This document shows positions 35,315 through 47,109 of a stretch of DNA of 64,000 bases, piece by piece. The position numbers and the translations under genes were made by a program. Position 1 is the stretch's first letter. Each line of letters starts with the position of its first letter. The DNA comes from Abelmoschus esculentus (lineage: Eukaryota > Streptophyta > Magnoliopsida > Malvales > Malvaceae), in contig JAUCBN010000023.1 of NCBI GenBank assembly GCA_035048815.1, forward strand, positions 2,611,501-2,675,500. Direction: 5' to 3'. The notes under the pieces were generated by a model. It was not told the DNA's origin. It made no database searches and was given only the letters and a program-made list of their open reading frames with translations.

Positions 35315-37206
35315 ATGGCGAAAAAAGAAGCCTTGGTCTGTTCCATACTAATCAATCCGTTGCTTATCATACATATTTTTCTTGGCGGTGAATGGTCGTC
35401 CCTCCTGAGCTGGAGCTCAAGAGCGGCGGCCGAAGCTGAAGCAGTGGCGGAAATAGGGTGTTGTGGCCATGGGAGAGCTTACTTGGATGGGTTGCTGGGT
35501 GATGGAAATGAACCGGTTTGTGAATGCAACGCATGTTACACAGGCCACGACTGCTCTCAGTTTATACCTCACTGCACTGCAAACGCTGATAGGTACCAAT
35601 CAACAACATTCCCACTCTTTTTGTTCAAGTTTGATCTTTTAATTCTTGTTTCATGTTTTAGTACTCATCTGAAAATCTTGGTAAACAATTAAGAGTTTTA
35701 CATCTAAAAGACGAAATGGCCATGGAATTGGACCTTTTGTACCTTAGAACGCCTTTTAAAACTAATTTTGAACCAGATAAATCGGTTCAGGTTTTGAGTC
35801 AAATTTGTTTGGTCTAATTGTAGTCTTCACCGGCAGTCTGGGGTTAAAATTTTGACAATTTCTGACCTGCAGCGGGGATCCATTGTTTCTGGAACCCTTT
35901 TGGGTACAACATTCAACTACTAGTGCCCTGGTCGTATCAGGGTGGCATCGGATGAGCTATAGCTATAATCACAACACGCTCATCTCGCAACAACTGGAAA
36001 GCCTCATCCGAAAACTACATGCATTCGTCGGCAACGCAATCACTCGGAACAGATTTATTGTTTTCGGTGCCGGTTCGACTCAAATCCTTAATGCGGCAGC
36101 TTATGCATTGTCTCTCGACAACAACTCCTCGCAGTCGCCTACACGAGTTGTTGCTTCCGTCCCCTACTATATGGTTTGCTCCTGACCCCGAACCTATATT
36201 GTATATCCGTTATTATCTTGGTCACTGATCTGCATCCGAACTGGTTTTTGGCAGCTCTACAAGCAACAAGTAGAATTTTTCAACTCGGAAAAGTTCGAGT
36301 TTGAAGGAGATGCTTATACATGGAGGAATGAATCAGATGGTATGGCTAGTACAAATGTGCTTGAGTTTGTAACTTCACCAAATAACCCTGATGGACAATT
36401 GAACAAAGCGATTGTTGATGGTCCTAATGTCAAAACAATCTATGACCGTTCTTATTACTGGCCTCATTTCACACCAATTCCAGCTCCTGCAGATGAAGAT
36501 CTCATGTTGTTTACACTTTCGAAACTTACCGGTCATGCCGGCAGCAGATTTGGGTGAATATTTAGCTACATTGTATGAAACACAATAGCATGATTGAATG
36601 ATGCAATCCACAATTCCACATCTTTATTGTGTTTTACACAGGTGGGCAGTTATGAAGGATGAAGCTGTGTTCAACAGAATGACAACATACATGAAACTCA
36701 ACTCCATTGGTGTTTCCAGAGACACTCAGTTAAGAGCTTTTAAGCTTTTGAAAGTAGTACTAGAAGGAACTGAAATATTCGACTTCGCATATCGGACGTT
36801 GGAGACGAGATGGGAAAGATTGGTGGCGACCTTATCCTTGTCGAACTGCTTCTCTCTTCAGAAGTTTAAGCCTCAGTACTGCATATTTTACAATAAAATC
36901 AGAGACTTTTCACCAGGTTCTTTATCTCATTCTTACCATTCCTATACAACCATACAGAGACTGTGTCTTAACTTTATGATTATGACAGCTTATGCATGGG
37001 TAAAATGTGTGAGAGAAGAAGATAAAGATTGTTATGCAGTTCTCAAGGCAGCAAATATCATTGGTCGTCAAGGAAAAATGTTTGGTTCAGAAGACCACTA
37101 TGTTCGACTCAGTTTGGTCCGAAGCCAAGATGATTTCGATATATTAATACATCGTTTACGACAATTAGTCTCGGAGGAGGTCGGAGCCAGACTATGTGAA
37201 GGATGA
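35315..37206 (+). CDS. TAR4-like alliinase / tryptophan aminotransferase-related protein
   Basis: Five exons (35315-35592, 35873-36173, 36255-36553, 36642-36916, 36989-37206) join in frame to 456 residues. After a hydrophobic N-terminus (signal or anchor, about residues 8-30) comes the Cys-rich EGF-alliinase segment (CCGHGRAYLDG to CYTGHDCSQFIPHC), then a PLP-dependent aminotransferase fold. The PLP pocket shows Asn237 (SPNNPDG), Asp257 (YDRSYYWPHF) and the Schiff-base Lys283 (SKLTGHAGSRFGW). Conserved GDPLFLEPFW, VFGAGSTQ and YAWVKCEREED-like words also fit. The EGF-alliinase segment points to the TAR3/TAR4 branch rather than TAA1, so indole-3-pyruvate synthesis is possible but not assured; alliinase-like or other aminotransferase activity is open. 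An ORF running through intron 4 (36917-36988) is read-through: joining it out restores SPAYAWVKC. Confidence 0.93.
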
Positions 37207-38633
37207 GATCAACATTTTGTTTGATCAAAAGCTTCATCACTTCCATGTATGATTGCTTGTATTATAGAAACATGGACAGTGAGAGGTCATGCAGTCCATT
37301 GGCCGTCCTTGTTAAACAGAGGGAAAGGGTCCACTTCAATAATCCTTTTAGACCTATTTCCTTTGATCAATGAAAGGGCCTACAAGGCTTCCATTGTTTC
37401 ACAGCTTCACTTGGGGAATTCGGGACCGTAGCCGATCATGTCGTCACATCCGGCAAAGGTCCTGTTAGGGCAAGATAGTTTTGTCCTTGGCTTTCGGGCA
37501 TTGTCTTCCAGTTCACCTACATCAAAAAGAAAAGTAACTCTAAGACTTTATAATACAGTTTATGAAATTTGAGTTTACGACGTCACATCCGGCAATGGTC
37601 GTGGGATAAGAGCCGTTAAAATACAGTTAATTCTAATACAGTTTATGAAATTCGAGTCAAGTTTATAATACAGTTTATGACGTCACATCCGGTAATGATC
37701 TTGGATTGAGGGCTGTTAAAATTCGAGTTTATGAAATTCGAGTCAAGTTTTTGAGTTTCTATATAAATTTAATTGTAATTATTTATCACGTTATAATACA
37801 ATTTAATTCTAATACTTTTGCTAACTATATAATATATGCATTTATATTTTTCATAAGTATTATTTTTCATATGTACAAATATCATTTAAACTCCTAAAAT
37901 ATATTTATAAATAATAATATTATTATTATTTAAATAAGAAACTTTTGGGGATAAAATAATTATGAGTATAAATGAGTCAATAATTTAGTGTGAAGAAAAA
38001 CTTAACAAAAAAATTTAATTAAATAATCAAATTGAACAAAATCTAAAGGTAAAAAACTAAATTACAAAAAGAATATATTTTAAGAAAGGATGGACAACTA
38101 TTATAAATAGTTTCGCCTGCCGGTGCACCACAACTAGATCCGGCCAAGGCATCAGCTGTTGTGCATGCGACTCATCTTTCAAATCTTCACTTCCCAATCA
38201 TGTTTTAAGAAGTTTTGGACAGTAACAGCAATGGCATTTCAAAGCCATTCTTCGGATTCGGAAAATTTATCGGTTCAGAGTTCGGAATGTTACAAAGCCA
38301 ATGCCATTACGGCCATCAGCACCACCATTTAGACTCTTTGGCTCTGCACAATAGAAAACGAATTGTCCATATTCACTCTTTTCTATCTTCTATACCGAGC
38401 AGAGCCTTGATGTCTACTCTACACAATGGAAAACGGTATTAGGCTCAGGTTCTAATAAGATGAACACTATAAAACATTATCTCGAAAAAACGTTCTTTTT
38501 ATTGAGTCGTTTAAAGTTCAAACACAACAAGTTCCTATTTTTTAGACTAAAAAGAAAACCAAGAAGCCGATTTCGGGAACTTGGTTTGTTCGTATTCCTG
38601 TACCATCTTTGGTATTTAAGAATGATGGCACCT
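37207..38633. other. Convergent spacer between TAR and COG0212 genes with short direct repeats
   Basis: The phrase GTCACATCCGGYAA recurs at 37443, 37582 and 37682, and CAGTTTATGAAATTYGAGT recurs at about 37554, 37640 and 37725. From 37740 to 38090 the DNA is AT-rich. At 38105-38460 it is less AT-rich and encodes a short unrecognised ORF (38215-38442) with no support. Confidence 0.55.
37443..37745 (+). repeat. Interspersed short direct repeats downstream of TAR
   Basis: Three copies of GTCACATCCGGYAA-centred units at spacings of about 139 and 100 bases, interleaved with copies of TTATGAAATTCGAGT. Confidence 0.75.
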
Positions 38634-41600
38634 TTATTGAGGAGTAGGGGGTAATCTCTCAGATGGACCACATGGAAGGGGGTGCCCCGTTTCCTGTTCA
38701 ATTCTGCTTTTGAGCTCTCTTAGTATCCGAATTTGCCCCAACTTTTCTGGAGACAACTTATCCCGGTAGATGCCTGCAAAGCAAACAATAGTTATATTCT
38801 ATCCTATTCCTATGACTGATGGTCATGGACAATGACCAGCGCATCAAGAGGTATGCTTCTTAAATTCAAGTTGGCAAAGCAACAGAAGAAAACTTGAATT
38901 CTAATTCCCCCAAAATTTTATCCCTATATTTTATACCAAAATGAATGCATATCATGGCACTGGTTTTAATGTCCGGATTCCGGAGAGCCCTCTAGAGGTG
39001 GTCTTATGGATAAATATTCCATACAGAGCCAAAATTACTAAATGGTGGAGTAGTGTCTGGATGCTTTCTGCAAATATCCTTCTTCGGGATAATTAATAAA
39101 GAATAATGGAATAAAAGATGTATTTATCATAAATGAACAACCATAGGAGATCATTCCACTTTTCTACTTGCAGTAACCAATGATTTTCTGGGTAAAATGT
39201 AAGCTAGAGGTTTACAAATTTATTACCCTGGGAAATAAACATGGCAATGGTAGAAGACCTAAAATCAAAGATAACACAAGAGGAGTTTTAACAAACCTTG
39301 AGGCTTCGGAATTGCTGTATTGGTGAAAATAACTTGAGTAGGAGTACATATGATGTCAACAGGGACATCATGGACCAGCATTTTCTCAACTGGAATAGCA
39401 TCTACCAACTGACAGTCATGCACTGTAACAGAAGACAGAATCCAGTTATCAAGGTGTGGAAATTGTTAGATAAGATCTAACAAATATATTAATGATGCAA
39501 GCAGTATCAAGAGTGGAGGAATTATAGCTAAGAACCACACTGCATCCTTCATTTTTCTTCGAATATATATTATTGCTTTTTAATTTTAAGAGCTAAGTAG
39601 TTATACAAATCTCCGTGACAAGGAGCTTCACTGCTTTATAACTAACCAAAGCTACAATTGACAAATTACAACAGATAAAAAAACATGTAATGCTTTTGGA
39701 ACAAGAGTTAGAATTCATGACATTTTTTCTCTTAAGATGACACTTCATTTGTTTTAACTACAGATGATAGATTACATACAAGGGTGTTCGCAAGTCCAAT
39801 CGCCTAAGATCATCCATCAATCAACTATCAGGAAATAAAGAAAAAACTTAACAGATATCACATATGTAATTGTTCGATAAGCTACACTCCAACAAGGGTA
39901 TCTACAGTTAAAAAATGACAGCCAGTGAAAGGGATTCACATGTCAATAAATTTTTATTGCTAGAGAGTAAATAAATCTTAACATCTCAACTAATTCAAAT
40001 TCAAATTATTATCATGGGGTTTGAGAATGTTAAAACTCATGAAAAATAAATAAAGATATTTGAATTGTGGTCTAAAACAGTTGCAATAGACTAATGGCTT
40101 CCTGTTGCAACTTCAACGTTGAGCACTAATGTAAACTCTACCAGTTTAAATGAAAAGAGATTTCTGTTATAACTTTTTTCTTTAGTGAAAAATAGGTGAC
40201 TTGTGACCTGAGGTAACCACTGGTGTTGAATCATCAATGGCACCCATATACCGCAGCATGCCATATTCAAGTTCAGCAAATCCCTGCAGCAAAATCCTAA
40301 TTACTCTTAAATTAAGAAAAAAAAACATATGGTTTTATCAAGCATCTCAAACCCAGTATAGCTACAACAAAACAAAAAAATTCAGTTCTAGACTTAAATT
40401 GAAAACATTTGAATTTGCAATTTAAATCTCTCAACATATTTATACAATAAAATATTAGACCAAGTATTCAATGCACATACCCAAAGAAAACAGTTTCCTT
40501 GATCTGCTGAGTTTCTTGGTTTGTAAATTGTACATTTTCAAGTAGGAATAACAGTTTGGAAAGAGTAACACAATTCTCAGTAGGTTAATGGAGATAAGAT
40601 AAGTTTTTATTCATACAATGGCACAACGCCAACGCAATGTTGAATAACAAGATAACTAGAAAATTTTGGTTAATGTGTTCAACTCGTAGAAAAAAAATTG
40701 TGTTATGATCAGCCAAGAAAATAAGCAACAGAAAGTGCCAGTTTCTGCAAATTATTAGTGCTTAAAACTGATTGGAATGGTTTATTATCCATTGATTGTT
40801 GACTATCATATGAGATAACAAGATGACAAAGATGGTTTCACTAGAAATTAGTATCTGTATTTTCAATGTGGTAGAAGACAAAATTATATGTTCTTAGATC
40901 TCATTTTCCTCCACCATCAACCTTACAGTTACAGGGTGACCAAAAAGGTAATGCAGCAAAATTAGAAATGGATCCTAACCTCTCCCTTGCCGAGTCGAGC
41001 CCCAGTCTTCGGATCTACAGCAACTGAACCAATGACAATTACATCTACCTTGATATTTTCATCCAATCCAATTGGCCTTCCATACTTTGCAACCCCTTCA
41101 GAAGTGCATGCCTCGTTGATGGTACTATGAGTAAGCATAGAGGACTCAAGTATTGAAAAGAAATCAGTTGTCAAACGAGGTTGTGGAGTAAGCAACTTCT
41201 TGCCATCTGTACAAACATAGAGGCCATATAATATGCTAAGAACATAGTGTAATATCCTAATTTTAAAATCCCTAATTAAAAACCCTAAACCTTAATTTTT
41301 TTTTAGGTTTTAAATTGATTTTCTATATTTAAGGGAAAATTTTTGAGATAAGATTATAAAGTTTTAAAAGTTTAAATGTGAATTTAAAGATTAAAAGTTA
41401 AAGTGATGTTTTAAAATTAGATGACTTTTTGGATAACTAATTTGCTTTTAAACTGAGATTAATTATTTTTTTATTAAGAGTTTTTCTACAATCAATCTTT
41501 TTATTAAAAATATTATTTTATTTAATTATTATTTTATCAAAACTCTTTGTTTAATATTATATATATTATATAAAGTCTCAGATAAAGATAAGAAGCTCAT

Positions 41601-44590
41601 TCAAAATTATACAATCTTATTTTTTTTTATTATTATTATATTTATAATGTGATCTAATAGAATTTTAATTCTACTTAAGCTCAGTTATTTTTCTCACTAT
41701 AAATACATATTGTGATATAAGAGAAATCATTACATTATTTTTTTCTCTCCATCAAGATTCTCTAAAACCTTTGTTCTCACTCTTTATTTCTGTCCGAGAT
41801 CAAAACAATGTTACTCAATAATTTGAGTCGCTTTGGCTTAGGTGTGTTCGCTTACTGGTGCTAGATGTGTTTATCTAAAATATATATTTTTCTGTGACAT
41901 GTTTAATATTGTAATTTTAGAAATATATAAAACTTTCGGATTTTGAAATCCTACACTTTTGTGAGTAATTATGATTTTAAATCCTGTGAATTTGTATTTT
42001 CAGATAAATTATGATTTTGGATTGAAGTATGTAGTTGTGATTTGTGTTTTGTGTACATCTTGTTTTGCATTGTTTTTCTAAAACATTACTCTTGAAAAAT
42101 AATTTTATAAATCATGTTTTTTTTTGTTTTTATATACCTCTTTGTGATACGCTAAGTTCTTTAGGTTACTTCATCTTAGTTTTCTTTTACAAATCTGTGG
42201 GCTTTAAGCAATTCAGTACTTAAAGAATCTCATATTTTATCTGGTTATTTTATTAATTAATATAAAACTAACTTTTAGTCATTATTATTATTTTTAGAAA
42301 CATTGATGCATTTGAGAATTATGGTTATTTCAGTATATATAAATATTTTTCTTACATTCGAATATTTCATTTGAACCATCTGATTATAATATTATTTTAA
42401 TGAGTTTTGAGATAATGTATTTGGAGAATTTTAACTCTTTTCAAGTCATCAATTCTTAATTATAATTTAATTTTGGGTTTTAATGAATTATTAAGTATTT
42501 AAATATTTTATAGTTATTATAAAATAACATAAATTAAATTAATTTTGAGTTTAAAGCTTTTAACGTTAACTTCCTAAATTCGACTTGTTTCTTCTTGTGC
42601 TAAATATATATTTCTTTATGTGTTATTGTCGAATAAATTCAAATGTGTCTTTTCTTCTTGTGCTAATTGCGTGTTCTTTTTTTTGTGTTAAATATGTGAG
42701 TTTCCACGTGCTATTGTTAATTGAATATAAATGTGTGTTTTCCTCTTGTGTTAAATGTGTGTTTCTTCTTGTGCTATTGTAAAATGTATTTAAATGTGCG
42801 TTCTCTTCATGTGCTAGATTTTCTGTGTATTGTACTTATCCGTTATTGAGACTTTACGGTATATCGATATACTATATGATATTGTGAATATTGTGTTATA
42901 CTATGAGAGTGAGATCAGATTTATTGAATTGTGTTATTCGTATACTATACGGATATTTGTGTTGTGATATGAGATCATTGACATTTATTGCATTACATGT
43001 GCATGGGATGGATTGTACGGAGGAAGGTGGTTTTATCACACTGTGTTTTGGCAAAATAAGGGGTGAGGGGTTCTGGGGAACTACCTCCACTGTGATCGGT
43101 TGGCTTTGCCACCACTGTGTTTGGCGTTCAGAGTATGGGACTGCATTCTCTGTGACATTGCATTCATCACTCTTTGTGTTTATTTACTATGGAAGTTATA
43201 TTATAATTGTGATTGTGATTTGAGTGATATTGTGATTTTGTTTTACTGCACTTTAGAGGCACACTGGGCTTTATAGCTTATTCTTTTAGATTATTTTTTT
43301 TTTCCAGATATCTGACCCTAAGAGTTGGTACTTGGAGATCTCTACCGAACAACATTTTCTTTCAGTACGGTTATTTACAACCATTTTTGTTTTAGTTATT
43401 TTAGGATTATCAGGGATCTAAGATGTTTTAAAACCTCATGCATAGAATTGTTTTACCATTTTTAAATCATAATATTTACTTTTTAATTATGTTTTTATCT
43501 TTTGATTTACAAATTGGTTTTGTATCACTTTTTAAAATTTCTTGACATAAAAGTTTTAAAAACAACAATTTTAACCTACCGTACTCTTTTTAAGTTAAAA
43601 TTAAGGGGTTACACATAGCTTCTACAGTACCAGAAGAAATACGTTCTAACGTCATTAAAAGAATGTGGTTTGATTTCAGAAGATTAAATCCAAGATATAC
43701 TATCCCCAACAATCACCTAGCAAATCAATGAAAACCAACCTAACTTTTGAAGTGGCGTTGTCCCACAATTTTTTAGATTATGTACTGCCTGTTGTCTTTA
43801 TGTTCAAGTTGGCCTCTTCTATCATGTCAATTAGTTTTACGATAGATGTTTAACAAGGTATTTGATACCCGGAGTTCGTCACACATACAGTTGACCCGGC
43901 TGGTTTTAAAATGGTGGGTTTGGGGTTGAATGCTTAAGACAGCTTCGTGCCAATTTAGCATAGTAACACTACCCATTACTGCAACTGCTAGTAGCACTTA
44001 ACAACTGAAGACAAAAACATATAATTCCGGATAACCAATTTATATTTCCTCCACAAATATCAAAAGCAGCTTTAAGAGTGAAAAAAAATTGCATCATGGA
44101 AAAATGAAATAAAATGGGGTTCCTAGAATTCAGAAATACTTGGAATGACAGCTGATTAAAATGGAAAGATTTAAAATTTTCCACCCAAAACAACAACAAC
44201 AATAACTATAAAAGGAATGCATTCGATCACTATGGTTACCAAATTGATTCTTTTGAAAAACTAACCAGAAAGAGTGAGAAGCCTGACTTGCTTCTGAGGT
44301 GAATCCGGGTTTACCTTCACACATTTTGCCTTCACAAATGCTTCCAGCTCACTAAACTGCCAAAAGAAAAGATTTTGTCATTAATTAGATGAAACCCAGC
44401 AAACCCAACAAGCTATGAGTTTTACTTTTTCTGCAGCAGCTGAGGCGCCAACAAAGTTAGGGATCCGATGATGAACGGGTCTGGGGTTCTGGGCAATATT
44501 CTGCGCCTCCATAAAATCCCAAACCCTTTTACGAATGACCCATTTCCAAGCTCTGGGATCATATTCTGCTTCCGCCATGGTTTCCCTCAT
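38634..44590 (-). CDS. 5-formyltetrahydrofolate cyclo-ligase-like protein, COG0212 type
   Basis: Six exons (44590-44426, 44356-44266, 41206-40980, 40283-40208, 39422-39297, 38773-38634) join in frame to 274 residues. Family wording is clear throughout: AWKWVIRKRVWDFMEAQNIA, RPVHHRIPNFVGA, KLLTPQPRL, VAKYGRPIGLDENIKVD, GSVAVDPKTGARLGKGEGF, DDSTPVVTSVHDCQLVD, DIICTPTQVIFT and a C-terminus near LPPTPQ. COG0212 proteins are paralogues of 5-FCL; work on this group linked it to thiamin metabolism rather than folate cycling. Plant members are normally longer and plastid-targeted. Here an in-frame TGA lies just upstream of the readable SEAERSTLDAKRM, so no transit peptide is visible. The start is either 44590 or 44578 (a better ATG context, CCATGG). 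Intron 2 (41207-44265) is swollen by a solo LTR. Confidence 0.9.
41248..43613. mobile_element. Solo LTR in COG0212 intron 2
   Basis: The element begins TGTAATATCC and ends GGGGTTACA, has TG...CA ends, and is flanked on both sides by the 5-base duplication CATAG (41243-41247 and 43614-43618). It is 2,366 bases, with no gag, pol, PBS or second LTR, so it is a solo LTR left by recombination between LTRs. A TATA box (CTATAAATACAT, about 41698) marks the U3/R boundary of its promoter on the plus strand. A degenerate minisatellite lies at 42580-42820. ORFs such as 42891-43223 fall inside it and are not genes. Confidence 0.88.
42580..42820 (+). repeat. Degenerate minisatellite inside the solo LTR
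   Basis: TTCTTCTTGTGCTA, GTGTTAAAT and AAATGTGTGTT phrases recur at least four times in an orderly series. Confidence 0.6.
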
Positions 44591-45224
44591 TCTTTTGGCG
44601 TCCAGAGTCGATCTCTCAGCTTCAGATACCCACTCAATCACTCATAGAATTCCTTAGCATCAGAATTATAATTAGGTAACCTACACAAACGGTCACTAAA
44701 ACTTGAGTAAGTTTCTTTTTTCAACACTGAAGTTGAAAAAGTTACATTACAGTCACAAACTATATATTTTAATTTTTGAATATTTATATTTTTCTCTCAA
44801 AAGGCCGCGGTTCACCATTCACGTCTATTTCTCCACCGTCACCTGCTTCTGTGATCTGTCTGTCTTCCCCTTACATTAACAATTCTTTCGACTTCTTGTC
44901 ATATTCCTTCATACCCACCGGAATTAATAAAGAAAATATTAGGGGAAACGGCGGCGGAATTGAAAGAATAAAGAAATGTCCACCCAAGTGAGAGCCAATC
45001 ACGATTACCATCAAAGCAATGTGATGGCGATCTCAACGCCGTCAACATCTTTGAATTCCCTTTCTCCATTAATCAAACTTTGTCGAATCTTGTTAATGAA
45101 GAAAGTATCCTGGATTTAAGAACTAATCAGTAAACTCTCAAATAATAAAAAATAGATAATCCGGCCTTAGAGCGACGGAAATATACCTTATGCCAACAAG
45201 ATGTCAACAAAAGCTCTGCAACTT

Positions 45225-45470
45225 TATCTAAGTACGGATAAGGATCGGGTTTTTGGTTTACTCAAATCAAATATAAATATAAATATTTTAAATTCGATTC
45301 TTACCTGACTCGACTTATAAAAATTAATTTTAGAGATATAATTATAAGAAAATAATTTTAGGTGGTTTAATTATAAAAATATAAAGAAAAATGTTTTAGA
45401 AGTTTAAAAGAAAATTACTTATTTTATCTCAAATTAAAACAGATTAAATATTTTTTATTATAAATATGAA
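45225..45470 (+). repeat. dispersed non-autonomous repeat, copy 3 (partial)
   Basis: Opening GGATAAGGATCGGG and the same AT core as at 1255-1490 (GACTCGACTTATAAAAATTA, TTTTAGGTGGTTTAATTATA). It stops where the foldback element begins, so that element may have inserted into it. Confidence 0.45.
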
Positions 45471-45471
45471 T

Positions 45472-46719
45472 TGGCTTAATTCAGAAATAAGTACTTAAAT
45501 TATATTTTTTTTTGAAATAGATGTCTAATATTTTTTTCAGCTAAAATAAGTATCTAAACTATATATTTTTTCTGTAATAAGTGTCTAATGTTTTTTTTTG
45601 CTGAAATAAGTGTCTAAAGTTTCATCCCGTTAGTATTTTAAGGGAGAGTCCAAATCATTTGCTCCTTTCTCATGCCCCCATTTATACCCCACTTCAAATT
45701 AGAGGGTTTAGGGTATAAGGTTTTAGGTTAAGGGTTTAGGGAATTAGGGGTAGAGTGTATTTTTTAGAGTTAGGGTTTATGGTTTAGGGTATAAAAAATA
45801 TGGGTTAGGGTTTAAAATTTAATTTTTTAATAAAATAACAAAGGAGGCACAAATGGGAGCATGAGAAAGGGACAGAAGATTTTTGCTCTTTAAGGTAACA
45901 CCGTTAAAAATATTGTTTAACTTATAAATTAGTGTCCAAACTATATATTTTTTTACGATAAGTGCTTAATATTTTTTTATTAAAATAAATACTTAATATT
46001 TTGAAATACATTTCTTTAATCAAAACTTAAATTTTTGAAAACCAATTATACGTTTGATATGAATATATTTTTAATATGAATTTAGCTTCTCTCTCCAGAT
46101 CTGCCTTTGTTCTTTTAAATTTGACTTCAATTTTGCTTCAAATTGTCTTCTATTTTCAATTCATTGCATAGTTGTATTGGATCTGTGCCTTGGAAGCCTC
46201 GTAAGTTCGTTATATATTATACTAGCAACAATAATTATAATTTTATCTATATAAAAATACAAATATTAAATATTTTTAAATATATATTATAGATATACAC
46301 GAAAGTTTTAATAAATATTTCTTAAAATTAAATATATTCATATCGAACATATAGCGGATTTTCATATTAAATATATTCATAACGAACATATAACAGGTTT
46401 TCAAAAATTTAAGTATTGATTAAATAAATGTATTTCAAAATATTAGGTACTTATTTCAACAAAAAAAAAATATTAGGTACTTGTCTTAAAAATATATATA
46501 TAGTTTAGGTACCTATATATAAGTTAAACAATTTTTTTAACGGTGTTATCTTAAAACACTAACAGAATAAAACTTTAGACACCTATTTCAGCAAAAAAAA
46601 TATTAGGCACCTATTTCAGAAAAATATATAATTCATGCACTTATTTTAGCCGAAAAAAATATTAGACATCTATTTAAAAATATATATATAGTTTAAGTAC
46701 TTATTTCTGAATTAAGCCA
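45472..46719. mobile_element. Large foldback element with a nested MITE
   Basis: TGGCTTAATTCAG at 45472 is mirrored by CTGAATTAAGCCA at 46719, and the match continues as imperfect inverted arms for hundreds of bases (left arm 45472 to about 46080, right arm about 46325-46719), around a loop near 46085-46320. The left arm is interrupted by a 245-base MITE (45644-45888); the right arm is not. No protein-coding potential and no clear target duplication. Confidence 0.85.
45644..45888 (+). mobile_element. telomere-like MITE nested in foldback arm
   Basis: Flanked by TTTAAGG on both sides (45637-45643 and 45889-45895). Ends GAGAGTCCAAATCATT...AAGATTTTTGCTC form inverted repeats with inner TCTCATGCCCCCATTT/AAATGGGAGCATGAGA. 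The opposite arm of the host foldback (about 46548-46556, TTTTAAGATAAC in reverse complement) shows the site without the insert. Confidence 0.9.
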
Positions 46720-46969
46720 CGATTTTATTCTCATTAAATATTTGATATAATATTCGTCAGAAAAACCATACGTTTAAACCACTACATGGGCATCATCTAT
46801 CATCATTTACATGAAAAATAAAATGTAAAAAAAATCAAACCGGATCTTTTAAGTGCCATGAACCAAAATCTAGGGGAGTGAAAGGTACACCACAAATCCT
46901 TGAGCCATGGGGCATAGTGCAGCCACACTCAGAATCAGACAGAGCTATCGAGACCGGCTATGGAGATCA

Positions 46970-47057
46970 CACGTGTCAGCATCCGATTCACAGACCCAGA
47001 TTTCATTGGATGAGATTCAATCAACTGTCTGTCGTCTATTAAATCAAACAGCTTATC
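46970..47057 (+). promoter_or_regulatory. CHL27 core promoter: G-box, CCAAT box, TATA, GATAAG
   Basis: CACGTG at 46970-46975 is a perfect G-box. A reverse CCAAT box is at 47005-47009, a TATA-like TATTAAAT at 47037-47044, and an inverted I-box (CTTATC) at 47052-47057, all within 140 bases of the ATG. G-box plus I-box is the usual set for light-controlled plant genes, consistent with a chlorophyll-synthesis gene. Confidence 0.55.
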
Positions 47058-47109
47058 CTCCAACTTCCTAGCTTCTGTCTCCTCCATCCCCACCGGAAAA
47101 CAAAGAAAC

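Larger units (their letters stand above)
44591..47109. other. Divergent spacer between COG0212 and CHL27 genes
   Basis: Just upstream of the COG0212 start lies a repeat-like segment (44660-44790, with ACACAAACGGTCACTAAAAC and TTACATTACAGTCAC), then a less AT-rich stretch to 45180 without a recognisable ORF (44776-44991 gives no homology by eye), a dispersed-repeat copy at 45225-45480, the 1.25 kb foldback element at 45472-46719, and the CHL27 promoter. Confidence 0.6.

Noticed and set aside
36598..37206. Single 202-residue ORF as one exon
   Set aside because: It reads through an intron (36917-36988); removing it restores the family sequence SPAYAWVKC.
38215..38654. Two short plus-strand ORFs
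   Set aside because: No homology recognised, one overlaps the antisense of the last COG0212 exon, and no signals support them.
42891..43223. 110-codon plus-strand ORF
   Set aside because: It lies inside the solo LTR and shows no retroelement or host protein features.
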